A DNA stretch of 23,012 bases from assembly GCA_016866375.1 (NCBI GenBank), contig VGMK01000010.1, positions 1 to 23,012 of the forward strand, given 5' to 3'. The stretch comes from Bacteroidota bacterium. Its GTDB lineage: Bacteria; Bacteroidota; Bacteroidia; Flavobacteriales_D; Crocinitomicaceae. Under the pieces are notes generated by a model. It saw only the letters and a list, made by a program, of their open reading frames with translations, was not told the origin of the DNA and did not search any database. Position 1 is the first letter of the stretch, and each line of letters opens with the position of its first letter. Below, piece after piece: positions 6,268-14,489 of the stretch. The translations under genes and the position numbers were made by a program.

Positions 6268-7977
6268 ATGGAATTTAATAGCTTTATGGATCGATTAAAT
6301 GAAATCCTTACTAAAGAAGATTTAATTACTTCAGGAAAAGATGCCTCAATGCTGAAAGTTGAATTTGAAGACTACTTATTAGAGGCAGAACGTTTAGATC
6401 AAGTAGCGGTTCTGACAGCGAGAGCAGAAGGAAAAAGTGTGGAAGGATTGGATTTTAAACCGATGAAAGATGAATTTTATAAATTATATAAAATTTATTC
6501 GGAAAAGAGAAAGAAACAGCTAGAATTAAAGACCGCCTTTGAAACAGAAAATCTCCGACTTAAAAAAGAGTTAATCGGACGCTTGAAGGAAGTAATCCAA
6601 AATGAGGAAAAAATAGGTACGGCATTTAATTTACATAAAGAAATTCACGAAACTTGGAAAAAAATAGGAGACATACCGCGAGACAAACGGGTTGAAATCC
6701 AAAAGGAATACTCTAGATTATTGGAAATATTTTTTTACAACATAAAAATATTTAAAGAACTCAAAGATCACGATGTCAGGAGAAACCTACAACTGAAGCA
6801 GGACTTAATCTTTAAACTAAAAAATCTTCGCAACAGCAACCAATCATTAAGAGAAATTGAAGAAGCTCTGAGGACGCTCCAAGATGAATGGGAGGAAATA
6901 GGGCCTGTACCAAATGAGGAATGGGAGGAATTAAAAAAATCATATTGGGATGTGGTAAGAGGCATCTTTGAAAAGATAAATTTACATTACGAGGAACAAC
7001 GAAATATTCTTGCAGACAATATCTCTAAGAAAAGACAATTAATAGATTCTCTTGAGAATATATTAGCGAGAAATGCGGAGATTAATTCCTTAAAAGAATG
7101 GGATAATGCAACACAGAACGTAATCTCCGTTCAAGAGGAGTGGAAAAGAATAGGTTTTGGAACGAAGAAGGAGAATGAGGAGGTCTGGAAGATTTTTCGA
7201 TCGAAATGCGATTTGTTTTTTGAGGCGAAGAAGCAATACGTGAGTAGAGTGGAAGAAATGTTTAAAATGAATGCAGAATCAAAAAGGAAATTAATCGATG
7301 AGGTCAATGCAATTAAACATTCTAAGGATTGGAAGGAGACGACTGAAAAAATAATTTTAATCCAAAAAAAATGGAAGAATATTGGTTCGGCAGGATCGAA
7401 ATTTGAGAATAAATTATGGTCAGCTTTTCGTGCCGGGTGTGATGAATTCTTTTCCGAAAAAGAAAAATATTTTCAACAGCAAGATTTGGATTATACTGAA
7501 AATCTGACTGCAAAAAATAACTTGATAGAATCACTTGCTAACACTTCCCTTTCTGAAAATAAACAAGAGGCCATTCAACAGTTGAAAGACTTTTCGAATC
7601 GCTTCTCCGAAATAGGGCATGTTCCAAAAAATCAGGCAGACAGCACCTATAAAAAATTTAAAGCGCTATTGGATAAAAAATATACCGAAATAAAATTAGA
7701 CGAAAATGAAAGGGAAAAAATTCAATTTCAGTCGAAAATTGACACAATGCTGTTATCGCCAGAGAAAGGTCGATTATTGATGCGTGAGAGATCAGAATTA
7801 AAGAAACAAATGGAACAATTAACAAGAGAAATAGCATTGCTTGAAAATAATTTGGGTTTTTTTTCAAAGTCTAAGGGTGCAGACAAATTAAGAGGAGAGG
7901 TAGAAAAAAAAGTACGGTATGCTCAGCAAAAGATCGATACATTGAAGAAAAAAATAAGTATGTTACCAAATGAATAG
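6268..7977 (+). CDS. DUF349 repeat coiled-coil protein
   Basis: A 569-residue, highly charged, helical protein without signal peptide or membrane segment. It contains five DUF349 units, recognisable by the W-x2-IG motif followed by a helix ending in FF or a similar pair: TWKKIGDIP (about 129), EWEEIGPVP (207), EWKRIGFGT (291), KWKNIGSAG (368) and RFSEIGHVP (445). The spacing is 76 to 84 residues. The last unit has lost the tryptophan. A coiled coil of about 60 residues closes the protein (505-565). DUF349 proteins are common in Bacteroidota, where the function is not firmly established; some relatives are reported as RNA- or ribosome-associated, which I treat as a hint only. It follows the kinase by one base and overlaps the next gene by eight. 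Confidence 0.9.
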   Translation: MEFNSFMDRLNEILTKEDLITSGKDASMLKVEFEDYLLEAERLDQVAVLTARAEGKSVEGLDFKPMKDEFYKLYKIYSEKRKKQLELKTAFETENLRLKKELIGRLKEVIQNEEKIGTAFNLHKEIHETWKKIGDIPRDKRVEIQKEYSRLLEIFFYNIKIFKELKDHDVRRNLQLKQDLIFKLKNLRNSNQSLREIEEALRTLQDEWEEIGPVPNEEWEELKKSYWDVVRGIFEKINLHYEEQRNILADNISKKRQLIDSLENILARNAEINSLKEWDNATQNVISVQEEWKRIGFGTKKENEEVWKIFRSKCDLFFEAKKQYVSRVEEMFKMNAESKRKLIDEVNAIKHSKDWKETTEKIILIQKKWKNIGSAGSKFENKLWSAFRAGCDEFFSEKEKYFQQQDLDYTENLTAKNNLIESLANTSLSENKQEAIQQLKDFSNRFSEIGHVPKNQADSTYKKFKALLDKKYTEIKLDENEREKIQFQSKIDTMLLSPEKGRLLMRERSELKKQMEQLTREIALLENNLGFFSKSKGADKLRGEVEKKVRYAQQKIDTLKKKISMLPNE

Positions 7978-8638
7978 TTTTATAAATGTACTCTTGCTCG
8001 TGGCTTCAGCACCTACGTTTTTATTAGCCATTTTTGTTGGGTTCGACCTTCCTTTGGAGATGTTGCGTATTCAAGCAAGGGAAATCCCTTATCTGTCCTA
8101 TATTTTTTTGGGACTTGCTGCAATTTTATTTGCCATATCTCTTCGCCGAACTATCCGAAGATGGTCTGGTTTGTATTTAGTGAATCAACGCAAAAAGTAT
8201 CTGTTTAATGAGGAGATTAAAAAAGAAAGAAAGAAAAGAGTAATTGTATACACCGTACTGGAATCAGTTATAATAGCATACTTGGGGTACTCATACACTG
8301 CACTTACGCAAGATGCCTGGGCTCCATCCGCTGTAATGTATGCTTTTGCAGCAGAAGGCATTCTTTTTTTGGCCTTCGGATTACTCACCAGAAAATTTAG
8401 AATAGGTGTTACCTCAAAGGCTGTTCTTGTGGCTGATCGCGAGGTAAGTGTATTGTATTTCTCTGGATTAAGACAAGTAAGTATTTCACAACAGTCTATC
8501 TATTTTGAATACATTGAAAATCTACAATTAAATTTTCCATTGGACTGTTTGGACGCTGAGAATAAAAGCGACTTTTTTGACACACTACAACAAGTAGTAG
8601 ACAATGAAAAAGTTCTTTTTCGAGTTCACGAGGGCTAA
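7970..8638 (+). CDS. Four-helix membrane protein with C-terminal soluble domain, unknown function
   Basis: A 222-residue protein I do not recognise. Four hydrophobic segments are visible at about 5-24, 41-59, 92-110 and 119-140, with a strongly basic stretch between helices 2 and 3 (KKERKKR, 84-90) that should face the cytoplasm. Residues 142-222 are soluble and begin 'RIGVTSKAVLVADREVSVLYFSGLRQVSIS', a strand-rich pattern like bacterial PH-type domains that follow membrane helices; this is a weak resemblance. The start overlaps the DUF349 stop in ATGAATAG, so translation is probably coupled. The inference is a membrane partner of the DUF349 protein or kinase. No promoter or terminator is visible around it. 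Confidence 0.75.
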   Translation: MNSFINVLLLVASAPTFLLAIFVGFDLPLEMLRIQAREIPYLSYIFLGLAAILFAISLRRTIRRWSGLYLVNQRKKYLFNEEIKKERKKRVIVYTVLESVIIAYLGYSYTALTQDAWAPSAVMYAFAAEGILFLAFGLLTRKFRIGVTSKAVLVADREVSVLYFSGLRQVSISQQSIYFEYIENLQLNFPLDCLDAENKSDFFDTLQQVVDNEKVLFRVHEG

Positions 8639-8825
8639 ATAATTTAGAACGAGAAAGAATTAATTTACACTGTGACCGGCCACGCACGAAGTAATTCAAG
8701 TAACGAGTTGTGTGCGAAATGTATATTATTATTAATATTGTTCCCCAAGACGATTAATTTCCTTAATTTCTTGCCTAATGAGTTTCAAAATAGCCAATAG
8801 ATAAGGATACACTAAAAATTTTCAA

Positions 8826-9818
8826 TTGAAGAAAATACTTTTTTTGCGATTTAGCTCCATAGGCGATATTGTCTTAACATTTCCCGTGGTGCGGGCGGTT
8901 AGCGAGCAAATACCAAATATTGAAATCCATTATGCAACTAAAAATAAATTTGTAGAATTACTTTCAGGATGTCCTTGTATCTTTCGCATTCATTCCTTCA
9001 CAAAAACTACATCGGAGATTCGAACAGAACTACTTAAAGAGAACTTTGAATGTATAATAGATCTTCACAACAACCTGCGTTCAGTAAGTTTATCCGCCTA
9101 TCTCAACATTAAGACATACCGTTATCCAAAATTAAATTTGCAGAAGTGGTTGTTGGTAAATTTTAAATGGAATATTTTACGTGAATCTCATGTTGTAGAC
9201 AGGTATTTTGAAAGTGTGAAAAAACTACATGTCAAAAATCCACGGCAAAACAATACTTTTCACATCCCTCCAGAGGCAGAAATACGTCTTGAAGATTGGG
9301 GCGTAAGAGTAAAATCTTTCATTGCTATCGCTCTTGGTGCACAATTTCAAACGAAACAATTTCCATTTGATAAGCTCACAAGATTAATTGATAAATTAAG
9401 GGATCCCATCGTGCTATTGGGCGGGGAAAATGAAGTAAAGTTGGGTCATCGAATAATTGATCAATTTCCCAATCGAAAAATCGTAAATTTTTCCGGAGAA
9501 CTTTCGATTTTACAATCTGCATTTGTCGTGAAACATGCAGCCATATTGGTGACAAATGATTCGGGATTAATGCACATTGCTTCGTGTTTTGATACACCAA
9601 TTCATCTGATTTGGGGAAATACAGTACGAGCGTTTGGAATGTTCTCGTATCGTCCTGAACATCCAAAATTAACTACCGATTATGAAGTTAATTTACCCTG
9701 TCGGCCTTGCTCTAAAATAGGATTCTCCAGTTGTCCCAAGGGGCATCACCTCTGTATGATGAATATTGATGAAAACAAGATTGCAAGTGGAATCGCGAAA
9801 GACTTATCCGATAAATAG
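8826..9818 (+). CDS. Glycosyltransferase family 9 (heptosyltransferase-like)
   Basis: A 330-residue GT-B glycosyltransferase of family 9, the family of ADP-heptose:LPS heptosyltransferases (WaaC/WaaF). It opens with MKKILFLRFSSIGDIVLTFPVVRA, the family's N-terminal fold with the GD pair, and has the donor-site motif 'TNDSGLMHIA' at 243-252. The C-terminal end carries a cysteine/histidine cluster, CRPCSKIG-FSSCPKGHHLCM (C292, C295, C303, C310), seen in many Bacteroidota members and possibly metal-binding. The likely role is adding a sugar to the lipopolysaccharide core on the inner face of the inner membrane. The start codon is TTG: an in-frame TAA lies eight codons upstream, no ATG or GTG intervenes, and the conserved N-terminus begins immediately. 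It overlaps the convergent thioesterase gene by 15 bases. Confidence 0.9.
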   Translation: MKKILFLRFSSIGDIVLTFPVVRAVSEQIPNIEIHYATKNKFVELLSGCPCIFRIHSFTKTTSEIRTELLKENFECIIDLHNNLRSVSLSAYLNIKTYRYPKLNLQKWLLVNFKWNILRESHVVDRYFESVKKLHVKNPRQNNTFHIPPEAEIRLEDWGVRVKSFIAIALGAQFQTKQFPFDKLTRLIDKLRDPIVLLGGENEVKLGHRIIDQFPNRKIVNFSGELSILQSAFVVKHAAILVTNDSGLMHIASCFDTPIHLIWGNTVRAFGMFSYRPEHPKLTTDYEVNLPCRPCSKIGFSSCPKGHHLCMMNIDENKIASGIAKDLSDK

Positions 9819-10316
9819 TTTTTTTAATTCTGTCGCTTTTTGTGGGTCGAGTTTTCCAGCTAAAATTAAACTCAATTGTTTTCTTCTCAAGGCTCCCTCA
9901 AAGCGCTTTACTTCGTCCTCGGATTCCGGAATAAGTTCGGGAACTTGAATGGGGCCTCCGTTATGATCAACAGCAACAAATGTGTAAATAGCTTCGTTGC
10001 ACTTTTCTTTTGTTCCTGTGACTTGATCTTCGACAAAAACATCGACAAATATTTCCATTGACGATGAAAAAGCACGGGAAACCTTTGCCTCCAATGTTAC
10101 GATGGAGGCATGCTGAATGGGTTTTTGAAATGAGACGTTGTTGACAGACGCAGTAACGACCACCCGCTTGCAATGACGATGTGCTGAAACGCTTGCGATG
10201 ACGTCCATCCATGCAAGTAGTTGACCCCCAAATAAGTTGCCCTGCGTATTCGTATCATTGGGTAAAACAACATGCGTAGTTATTGCTAATGTTTCAATGG
10301 CTTTTTTTGCTTTCAT
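9804..10316 (-). CDS. Acyl-CoA thioesterase, hotdog fold (YciA/BACH-like)
   Basis: A 170-residue single-domain hotdog thioesterase that hydrolyses acyl-CoA to free acid and CoA in the cytoplasm. The family signature is clear: 'LPNDTNTQGNLFGGQLLAWMDVIASVSAHRHC' at 18-49, with the active-site Asp (D38) on the hotdog helix, then 'VVTASVNNVSFQKPI' and 'YTFVAVDHNGGP'. A C-terminal tail of about 40 residues, charged and helical (KRFEGALRRKQLSLILAGKL), goes beyond the minimal domain and is common in Bacteroidota members. Chain-length preference cannot be read from sequence. A TAAATTTG element sits only four bases before the start codon, suggesting a leaderless or nearly leaderless mRNA. It is monocistronic and convergent with the glycosyltransferase gene. 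Confidence 0.92.
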   Translation of the reverse strand: MKAKKAIETLAITTHVVLPNDTNTQGNLFGGQLLAWMDVIASVSAHRHCKRVVVTASVNNVSFQKPIQHASIVTLEAKVSRAFSSSMEIFVDVFVEDQVTGTKEKCNEAIYTFVAVDHNGGPIQVPELIPESEDEVKRFEGALRRKQLSLILAGKLDPQKATELKKLFIG

Positions 10317-10320
10317 TAAT

Positions 10321-10328
10321 CAAATTTA
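10321..10328 (-). promoter_or_regulatory. Promoter -7 element TAAATTTG of the thioesterase gene
   Basis: On the minus strand TAAATTTG (10328-10321) matches TAnnTTTG exactly and is separated from the ATG (10316-10314) by only ATTA. If used, transcription starts at or beside the start codon. No TTTG is seen at the -33 position. Confidence 0.45.
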
Positions 10329-10405
10329 GTAATAATGCGTTTTATGGATTAATTATCTCAAGTTATACTTTACAATTTTTATTTTATTCCGTAATTTTAC
10401 GCTTA

Positions 10406-10413
10406 TACTTTTC
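10406..10413 (+). promoter_or_regulatory. Possible -7 element of the metalloprotease gene
   Basis: TACTTTTC differs from TAnnTTTG only in the last base and lies 19 bases before the start codon in an AT-rich stretch. The -33 region is a T-run without a clear TTTG. Confidence 0.3.
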
Positions 10414-10432
10414 ATCTTAAAGACATGTTCAA

Positions 10433-12616
10433 ATGAAACTTATAAAGAAATTACTTCTAACACATACATTTTTCGTCATAGGAACAATAGGGGTTTATGG
10501 TCAAAAGAATCAAAAATTTGACCCAACAAATGCGCGAGAGGGCGAAAAAGTAGAATTTTGTCATCAACATAAAAAGATGGCTCAACTCATGCAAAATCCT
10601 GAGTTTGCAGCGATGTACGAACAGGATAAAATAGCGTTTGATAAATTAAAAAATAAAGCCGTTCCGAAGGGCGTCGTCTACAAAATCCCGATCGTTTTCC
10701 ATGTGCTTCACAACAACGGAGTTGAGAACATTTCGGATGAACAAATCTACAATGCAGTGGAAATATTGAATAGGGATTTTAGGAAGTTGAATCCTGATAC
10801 AGCAACGGTCCAATCGGACTTTGTGGGTATGCCATCAGATGTAGAAATTGAATTTGTATTGGCAACCAAAGCACCCAATGGAACCTGCTTCAAAGGAATC
10901 ACACGTACGAGCTCACCTCTGTCCTATCAAGGAGATGATGGAAGCGCACAGGTAACGGCGATAAGAAATGGAAATGACGTTTATCAGCAATCTTGGCCAG
11001 GCAACAGGTACTTAAATGTATTTATCTGTGGAGAAATAGGCGGCGCAGCAGGATATACAACTAATCCATCTGCATGGTCGGCAACAAGTATGTCAAACGG
11101 AATTTGGATTTTACACGATTACGTTGGTTCAATTGGGACAGGATCTACGGGAGGTTCTCGGGCTCTCACACATGAGGTAGGTCACTGGCTGAATTTGGAT
11201 CACACATGGGGTTCAAATAATAACCCGGGAAATAGTTCGTCTTGTTCCACCGATGACGATGTGGAAGACACTCCAAATTGTATTGGAGTTACAGCCTGCT
11301 TATTAAATGCCAATACTTGCAATTCTGTAAACGATTACTGGGACTACGATGTACGTGACAACGTCGAGAACTATATGGATTATTCCTACTGTTCGAAAAT
11401 GTTTACGCCCGGCCAAACAGCTCGAATGCGAGCTGCTCTTCAAGGAACAACCACCGGAAGATTTAATCTATGGCAAACGGCCAACCTGAATGCAACGGGT
11501 GCAACCGGTGAATTATACCTTTGTAAAGCCGAATTCCAGGCAAATAGAACTACAATCTGTTTGGGCGATTCTATTCAGTTGAGCGATGACTCTTACAACG
11601 TCGTGAATGGTTGGAACTGGGAAATTACTCCTGCAACGGGTTGGAGTTTCGGGTCTGGATCATCTGCATCAAGCCAAAATCCAATGATTAATTTCTCGAC
11701 ATCGGGTTTATATTCCATCAAATTGACAGCCACTGATGGAACAACGACAGACGAAGAAATTAAATCAAACTACATTCGCGTGCTCCCAGAATCAGCAGTT
11801 TTACCGTATTGGGAAGGTTTTGAATCATACACCACCCTTGCAAATTTAACAAATTGGGAAGTAGTAAATCCAAGTAACAACAATGCTTGGACAATTGAAA
11901 ATACAACAGGTCACTCAGGAGCTCAATGTGCTAAACTGGTAAATTATAACCAAACAGTAGGAAATATAGACGAATTGATCTCAGCCCCTATTGATTTGTC
12001 TGTAATTCCCTCTAACGAGATCGTTACCTTAAGTTTTAGGTATGCCTACAGAAAACGTACTTCGGCGGACTATGAATATTTAAAAGTATTTGTTTCGGCG
12101 AATTGCGGCGAAAATTGGGCGCAACGAAAAACCATAGGAGGAAATCAATTGTCTTCACAAACCGCAACAACATCTTGGAAACCAACTCAGGCAAACGATT
12201 GGGTAACGGTGCACATGGTTAACGTAACTAGTAATTATTTTTCAGAAAACTTCAAAATGAAATTCCGATTTGAGGCAGACGGAGGAAATAATATTTACTT
12301 AGATGATATAAACCTGTATGCAGGTGCGCCATCTGACAACCTAGTTCTTGGAATTGACGGATTAAACGATATTCAGGATATTCAACTTTATCCAAATCCA
12401 ACAGAAGGTGATGTGCACATCCGATACAATGCGATGAAAAACGAAAAATTGACGGTTGTTATTACTGATATTACCGGAAAAACGGTGTCAACTTCTCTGG
12501 TCACGTCAAAAGAAGGAAGTAATTTAATAATCCTTCCTACCGATGGGATGGCCTCCGGAACTTACTTTGTGGAATTAGGTAATAATTTAAAAGCATTAAA
12601 GTTTGTTGTGAAATAA
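10433..12616 (+). CDS. Secreted M43-family zinc metalloprotease with T9SS type A sorting domain
   Basis: A 727-residue secreted protease. A signal peptide covers about residues 1-23, followed by a pro-region with charged helices to about residue 80. The catalytic domain (about 80-350) has the extended zinc motif HEVGHWLNLDH (H247, E248, H251, H257) and a Met-turn NYMDYS (313-318), as in the pappalysin/cytophagalysin family M43; cysteines around the active site (C271, C283, C290, C296, C320) probably form disulfides. A PKD-like module (about 365-455) and a jelly-roll, MAM-like domain (about 460-635) follow. The C-terminal 75 residues (QLYPNPTEGDVHIRY, ITDITGKTV, GTYFVEL, KFVVK) are the type A T9SS sorting domain. 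It is likely exported across the outer membrane and degrades proteins outside the cell. Its transcript probably ends at the hairpin 40 to 75 bases downstream, inside uvrC. Confidence 0.94.
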   Translation: MKLIKKLLLTHTFFVIGTIGVYGQKNQKFDPTNAREGEKVEFCHQHKKMAQLMQNPEFAAMYEQDKIAFDKLKNKAVPKGVVYKIPIVFHVLHNNGVENISDEQIYNAVEILNRDFRKLNPDTATVQSDFVGMPSDVEIEFVLATKAPNGTCFKGITRTSSPLSYQGDDGSAQVTAIRNGNDVYQQSWPGNRYLNVFICGEIGGAAGYTTNPSAWSATSMSNGIWILHDYVGSIGTGSTGGSRALTHEVGHWLNLDHTWGSNNNPGNSSSCSTDDDVEDTPNCIGVTACLLNANTCNSVNDYWDYDVRDNVENYMDYSYCSKMFTPGQTARMRAALQGTTTGRFNLWQTANLNATGATGELYLCKAEFQANRTTICLGDSIQLSDDSYNVVNGWNWEITPATGWSFGSGSSASSQNPMINFSTSGLYSIKLTATDGTTTDEEIKSNYIRVLPESAVLPYWEGFESYTTLANLTNWEVVNPSNNNAWTIENTTGHSGAQCAKLVNYNQTVGNIDELISAPIDLSVIPSNEIVTLSFRYAYRKRTSADYEYLKVFVSANCGENWAQRKTIGGNQLSSQTATTSWKPTQANDWVTVHMVNVTSNYFSENFKMKFRFEADGGNNIYLDDINLYAGAPSDNLVLGIDGLNDIQDIQLYPNPTEGDVHIRYNAMKNEKLTVVITDITGKTVSTSLVTSKEGSNLIILPTDGMASGTYFVELGNNLKALKFVVK

Positions 12617-12626
12617 TAGAAAGCAA

Positions 12627-14426
12627 TCAATTTTCAGTGCTCGTGAAATAATTAAATAGGATAGTCGCTTTCGATTGTCCTATTTTTTTTGTCACTTCCT
12701 CAAGTCCAAATTTTTTTATATTTGAGATTGTCTTGTATTCATTCAGTAAGAGTTGTTTTGTTTTTTCGCCAATTCCTGAAATTTGATCAAGTTCACTGCT
12801 AACAGCGGACTTACTTCTTTTATTGCGATGGTGTGTAATTCCGAAACGATGCGCTTCATTTCGCATAAATTGAATTAACTTCAAACTTTTTGTCCTTCTG
12901 TTCAATAGAATTGGAAATTGATCTCCTGGGAAAAAGATTTCTTCTAGTTTTTTGGCAATGCCAACAATGGCGACCTTTCCCCTTATACCTAAACTGTCCA
13001 ATGCTTCAAGCGCGGCACTTAATTGTCCTTTTCCTCCGTCAATTACGATTAACTCTGGTAACGTTTCACCTTCGTCAATAAGTCTCTTGTATCTTCGGTA
13101 GACAACTTCGCGCATAGTAGAAAAGTCATCCGGCCCTTCAACCGTTTTTACGTTAAAATGTCTGTAATCCTTTTTGCTGGGTTTTCCGTTTTTAAACACA
13201 ACACAAGCGGAAACAGCATTTGTGCCCTGAAAATTGGAATTATCAAAACACTCGATATGTAGGGGAACAGTTGATAATTTAAAGGTTTTTTGTAATTCGT
13301 TCAGTAAGTCGTCTGATTTAACATCTTCGATGGAAATAGATTTCCGTTTACCAAATTCCAATCGGTGATATTGCACATTCTTAAGCGATAATTCTATAAT
13401 TTGTCTTTTTTCACCTTTTTGGGGCACTTCAATTTTAAACGTTTCGATATCTAAATCAATTTCGTCGTTTGAAATTATTAGTTGATTTTTAGAACCAAAT
13501 CTTTGTTTCAAATCAAATAAAATCGTGCGAAGATTGTCCACTAATTGTTCTTCTAATCCCGGCACAACGTGAGACGTGTAAGAATGTATCACAACACCCG
13601 CTTTCAAAACCATAAAATTGATGTAAATAAACTCTTCAGTTTTATACCAAGTGAAGACATCTAAATTTGATGAGAAGGATGAAACTATAGTCGAACGTGA
13701 CTGAAAATTTTTCAATTGATCTATCAAATCTTTAATCTCCTGTGCTTTTTCAAATGCAAAATTCGATGCATGCTCCAACATTTCAATAGCAAGCGATTTG
13801 ATTAATGGATTAATTTCACCTTTAATTATTTGTTCTGCTTCTTGTATTCCTTTTTGATAAGATGTTTTAGATTGTTGTTGCTCACATGGCGCTAGGCAAC
13901 GTTTTAAATGAAATTCCAAGCAAGCTTTGTACTTTCCTTCATTGATTTTTTTATCGGATAAATCTAAACTACAAGTTCTGAATTTGAATAAATCATGCAG
14001 AAGTTTAAGTAATGCTTGCATGGTTTTAACATTTGGATAAGGACCAAAATATCGTGAACCATCTTTGATTTTTTTTCGCGTGTAAAAAATTCGTGGGAAG
14101 GGTTCATTCTTGATAACAATCCAAGGGTAGGTTTTATCGTCTTTTAGAAGAATATTGTATTTAGGTTGATAGGTTTTTATTAAACTGTTTTCGAGTAAAA
14201 GAGCATCCAATTCTGTTTCAACAATTGTGTATTGAACAGACGAAATTTGACTCACAAGGTGTTTTGTTTTAAAGGAATACAGATCCCGATTAAAGTAGGA
14301 TTGCACTCTCTTTTTTAGATTTTTTGCTTTGCCAACATATAATGTGGTGCCTGCATCATTCAAGAAACGATATACACCCGGACTTGTAGGTAATTTTTTT
14401 ATTTGCTCTGTGAGGAGTATCGTCAT
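12627..14426 (-). CDS. uvrC: UvrABC excinuclease subunit C
   Basis: A 599-residue UvrC, the nuclease that cuts on both sides of DNA damage during nucleotide excision repair. Order of domains: GIY-YIG nuclease (about 13-92: GVYRF, YVGKAKNLKKRVQSYF, E79), a cysteine cluster C152, C169, C177, C181 corresponding to the proposed iron-sulfur ligands, a UVR helix pair (EFHLKR onward, then IEMLEHASNFAFEKAQEIKDLI), an RNase H-like nuclease (ECFDNSNFQGTNAV, VIDGGKGQLSAAL, RNEAHRFGITHHR) and a terminal helix-hairpin-helix (ISGIGEKTKQLLLNEY). I prefer the ATG at 14426. The TTG at 14447 would add seven residues (MLTLTLA) that the family lacks. On the minus strand TAACTTTA (14443-14436), one base off the -7 consensus, precedes that ATG. 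The gene is divergent from nadC and ends 10 bases from the protease stop. Confidence 0.96.
   Translation of the reverse strand: MTILLTEQIKKLPTSPGVYRFLNDAGTTLYVGKAKNLKKRVQSYFNRDLYSFKTKHLVSQISSVQYTIVETELDALLLENSLIKTYQPKYNILLKDDKTYPWIVIKNEPFPRIFYTRKKIKDGSRYFGPYPNVKTMQALLKLLHDLFKFRTCSLDLSDKKINEGKYKACLEFHLKRCLAPCEQQQSKTSYQKGIQEAEQIIKGEINPLIKSLAIEMLEHASNFAFEKAQEIKDLIDQLKNFQSRSTIVSSFSSNLDVFTWYKTEEFIYINFMVLKAGVVIHSYTSHVVPGLEEQLVDNLRTILFDLKQRFGSKNQLIISNDEIDLDIETFKIEVPQKGEKRQIIELSLKNVQYHRLEFGKRKSISIEDVKSDDLLNELQKTFKLSTVPLHIECFDNSNFQGTNAVSACVVFKNGKPSKKDYRHFNVKTVEGPDDFSTMREVVYRRYKRLIDEGETLPELIVIDGGKGQLSAALEALDSLGIRGKVAIVGIAKKLEEIFFPGDQFPILLNRRTKSLKLIQFMRNEAHRFGITHHRNKRSKSAVSSELDQISGIGEKTKQLLLNEYKTISNIKKFGLEEVTKKIGQSKATILFNYFTSTEN
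12654..12690 (+). terminator. Intrinsic terminator of the metalloprotease gene, inside uvrC
   Basis: The arm AATAGGATAGTCG (12655-12667) pairs along its full length with CGATTGTCCTATT (12672-12684) around a CTTT loop, giving 13 pairs of which two are G-U in the plus-strand RNA. It is followed by six more T (12685-12690). A12654 can add another pair. In minus-strand RNA the two G-U pairs become A-C mismatches and no T-run follows, so the signal is directed at plus-strand transcripts. It lies 38 bases past the protease stop, within the codons for the last helix-hairpin-helix of UvrC. Confidence 0.8.
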
Positions 14427-14477
14427 TGCAAGGGTTAAAGTTAACAAGAAGATATGAATGCATTAAGTAGAAGAACG

Positions 14478-14485
14478 TATCTTTG
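14478..14485 (+). promoter_or_regulatory. Promoter -7 element TATCTTTG of nadC
   Basis: TATCTTTG is an exact TAnnTTTG match, identical to the element before the PfkB gene, and lies four bases before the ATG at 14490. It falls inside the longer frame that starts at 14454, which argues that the upstream ATG is not the translation start. No -33 TTTG is visible at 19 to 21 bases. Confidence 0.6.
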
Positions 14486-14489
14486 TACC

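Noticed and set aside
8639..8825. CGCAC (8683-8687) and GTGCG (8712-8716) as an RNA structure in the spacer
   Set aside because: Only five pairs with a 24-base loop and no supporting promoter or terminator; nothing else in this spacer resembles a known RNA.
9799..9830. TTAT/ATAA hairpin before a T-run at the end of the glycosyltransferase gene
   Set aside because: Only four A/T pairs, so not a credible terminator despite the following run of seven T.
12505..12540. GAAGGA...TCCTTC inverted repeat as a uvrC terminator on the minus strand
   Set aside because: It has only six pairs, a 13-base loop and a run of four T, and it lies about 90 bases into the protease gene; it is too weak to call.
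14427..14447. TTG at 14447 as the uvrC start
   Set aside because: The added residues MLTLTLA are not part of UvrC, and an ATG at 14426 gives the expected N-terminus.
14454..14489. In-frame ATG at 14454 as the nadC start
   Set aside because: It would add 12 residues atypical of NadC and would place the TATCTTTG promoter element inside the coding sequence; the ATG at 14490 fits both the promoter and the family N-terminus.
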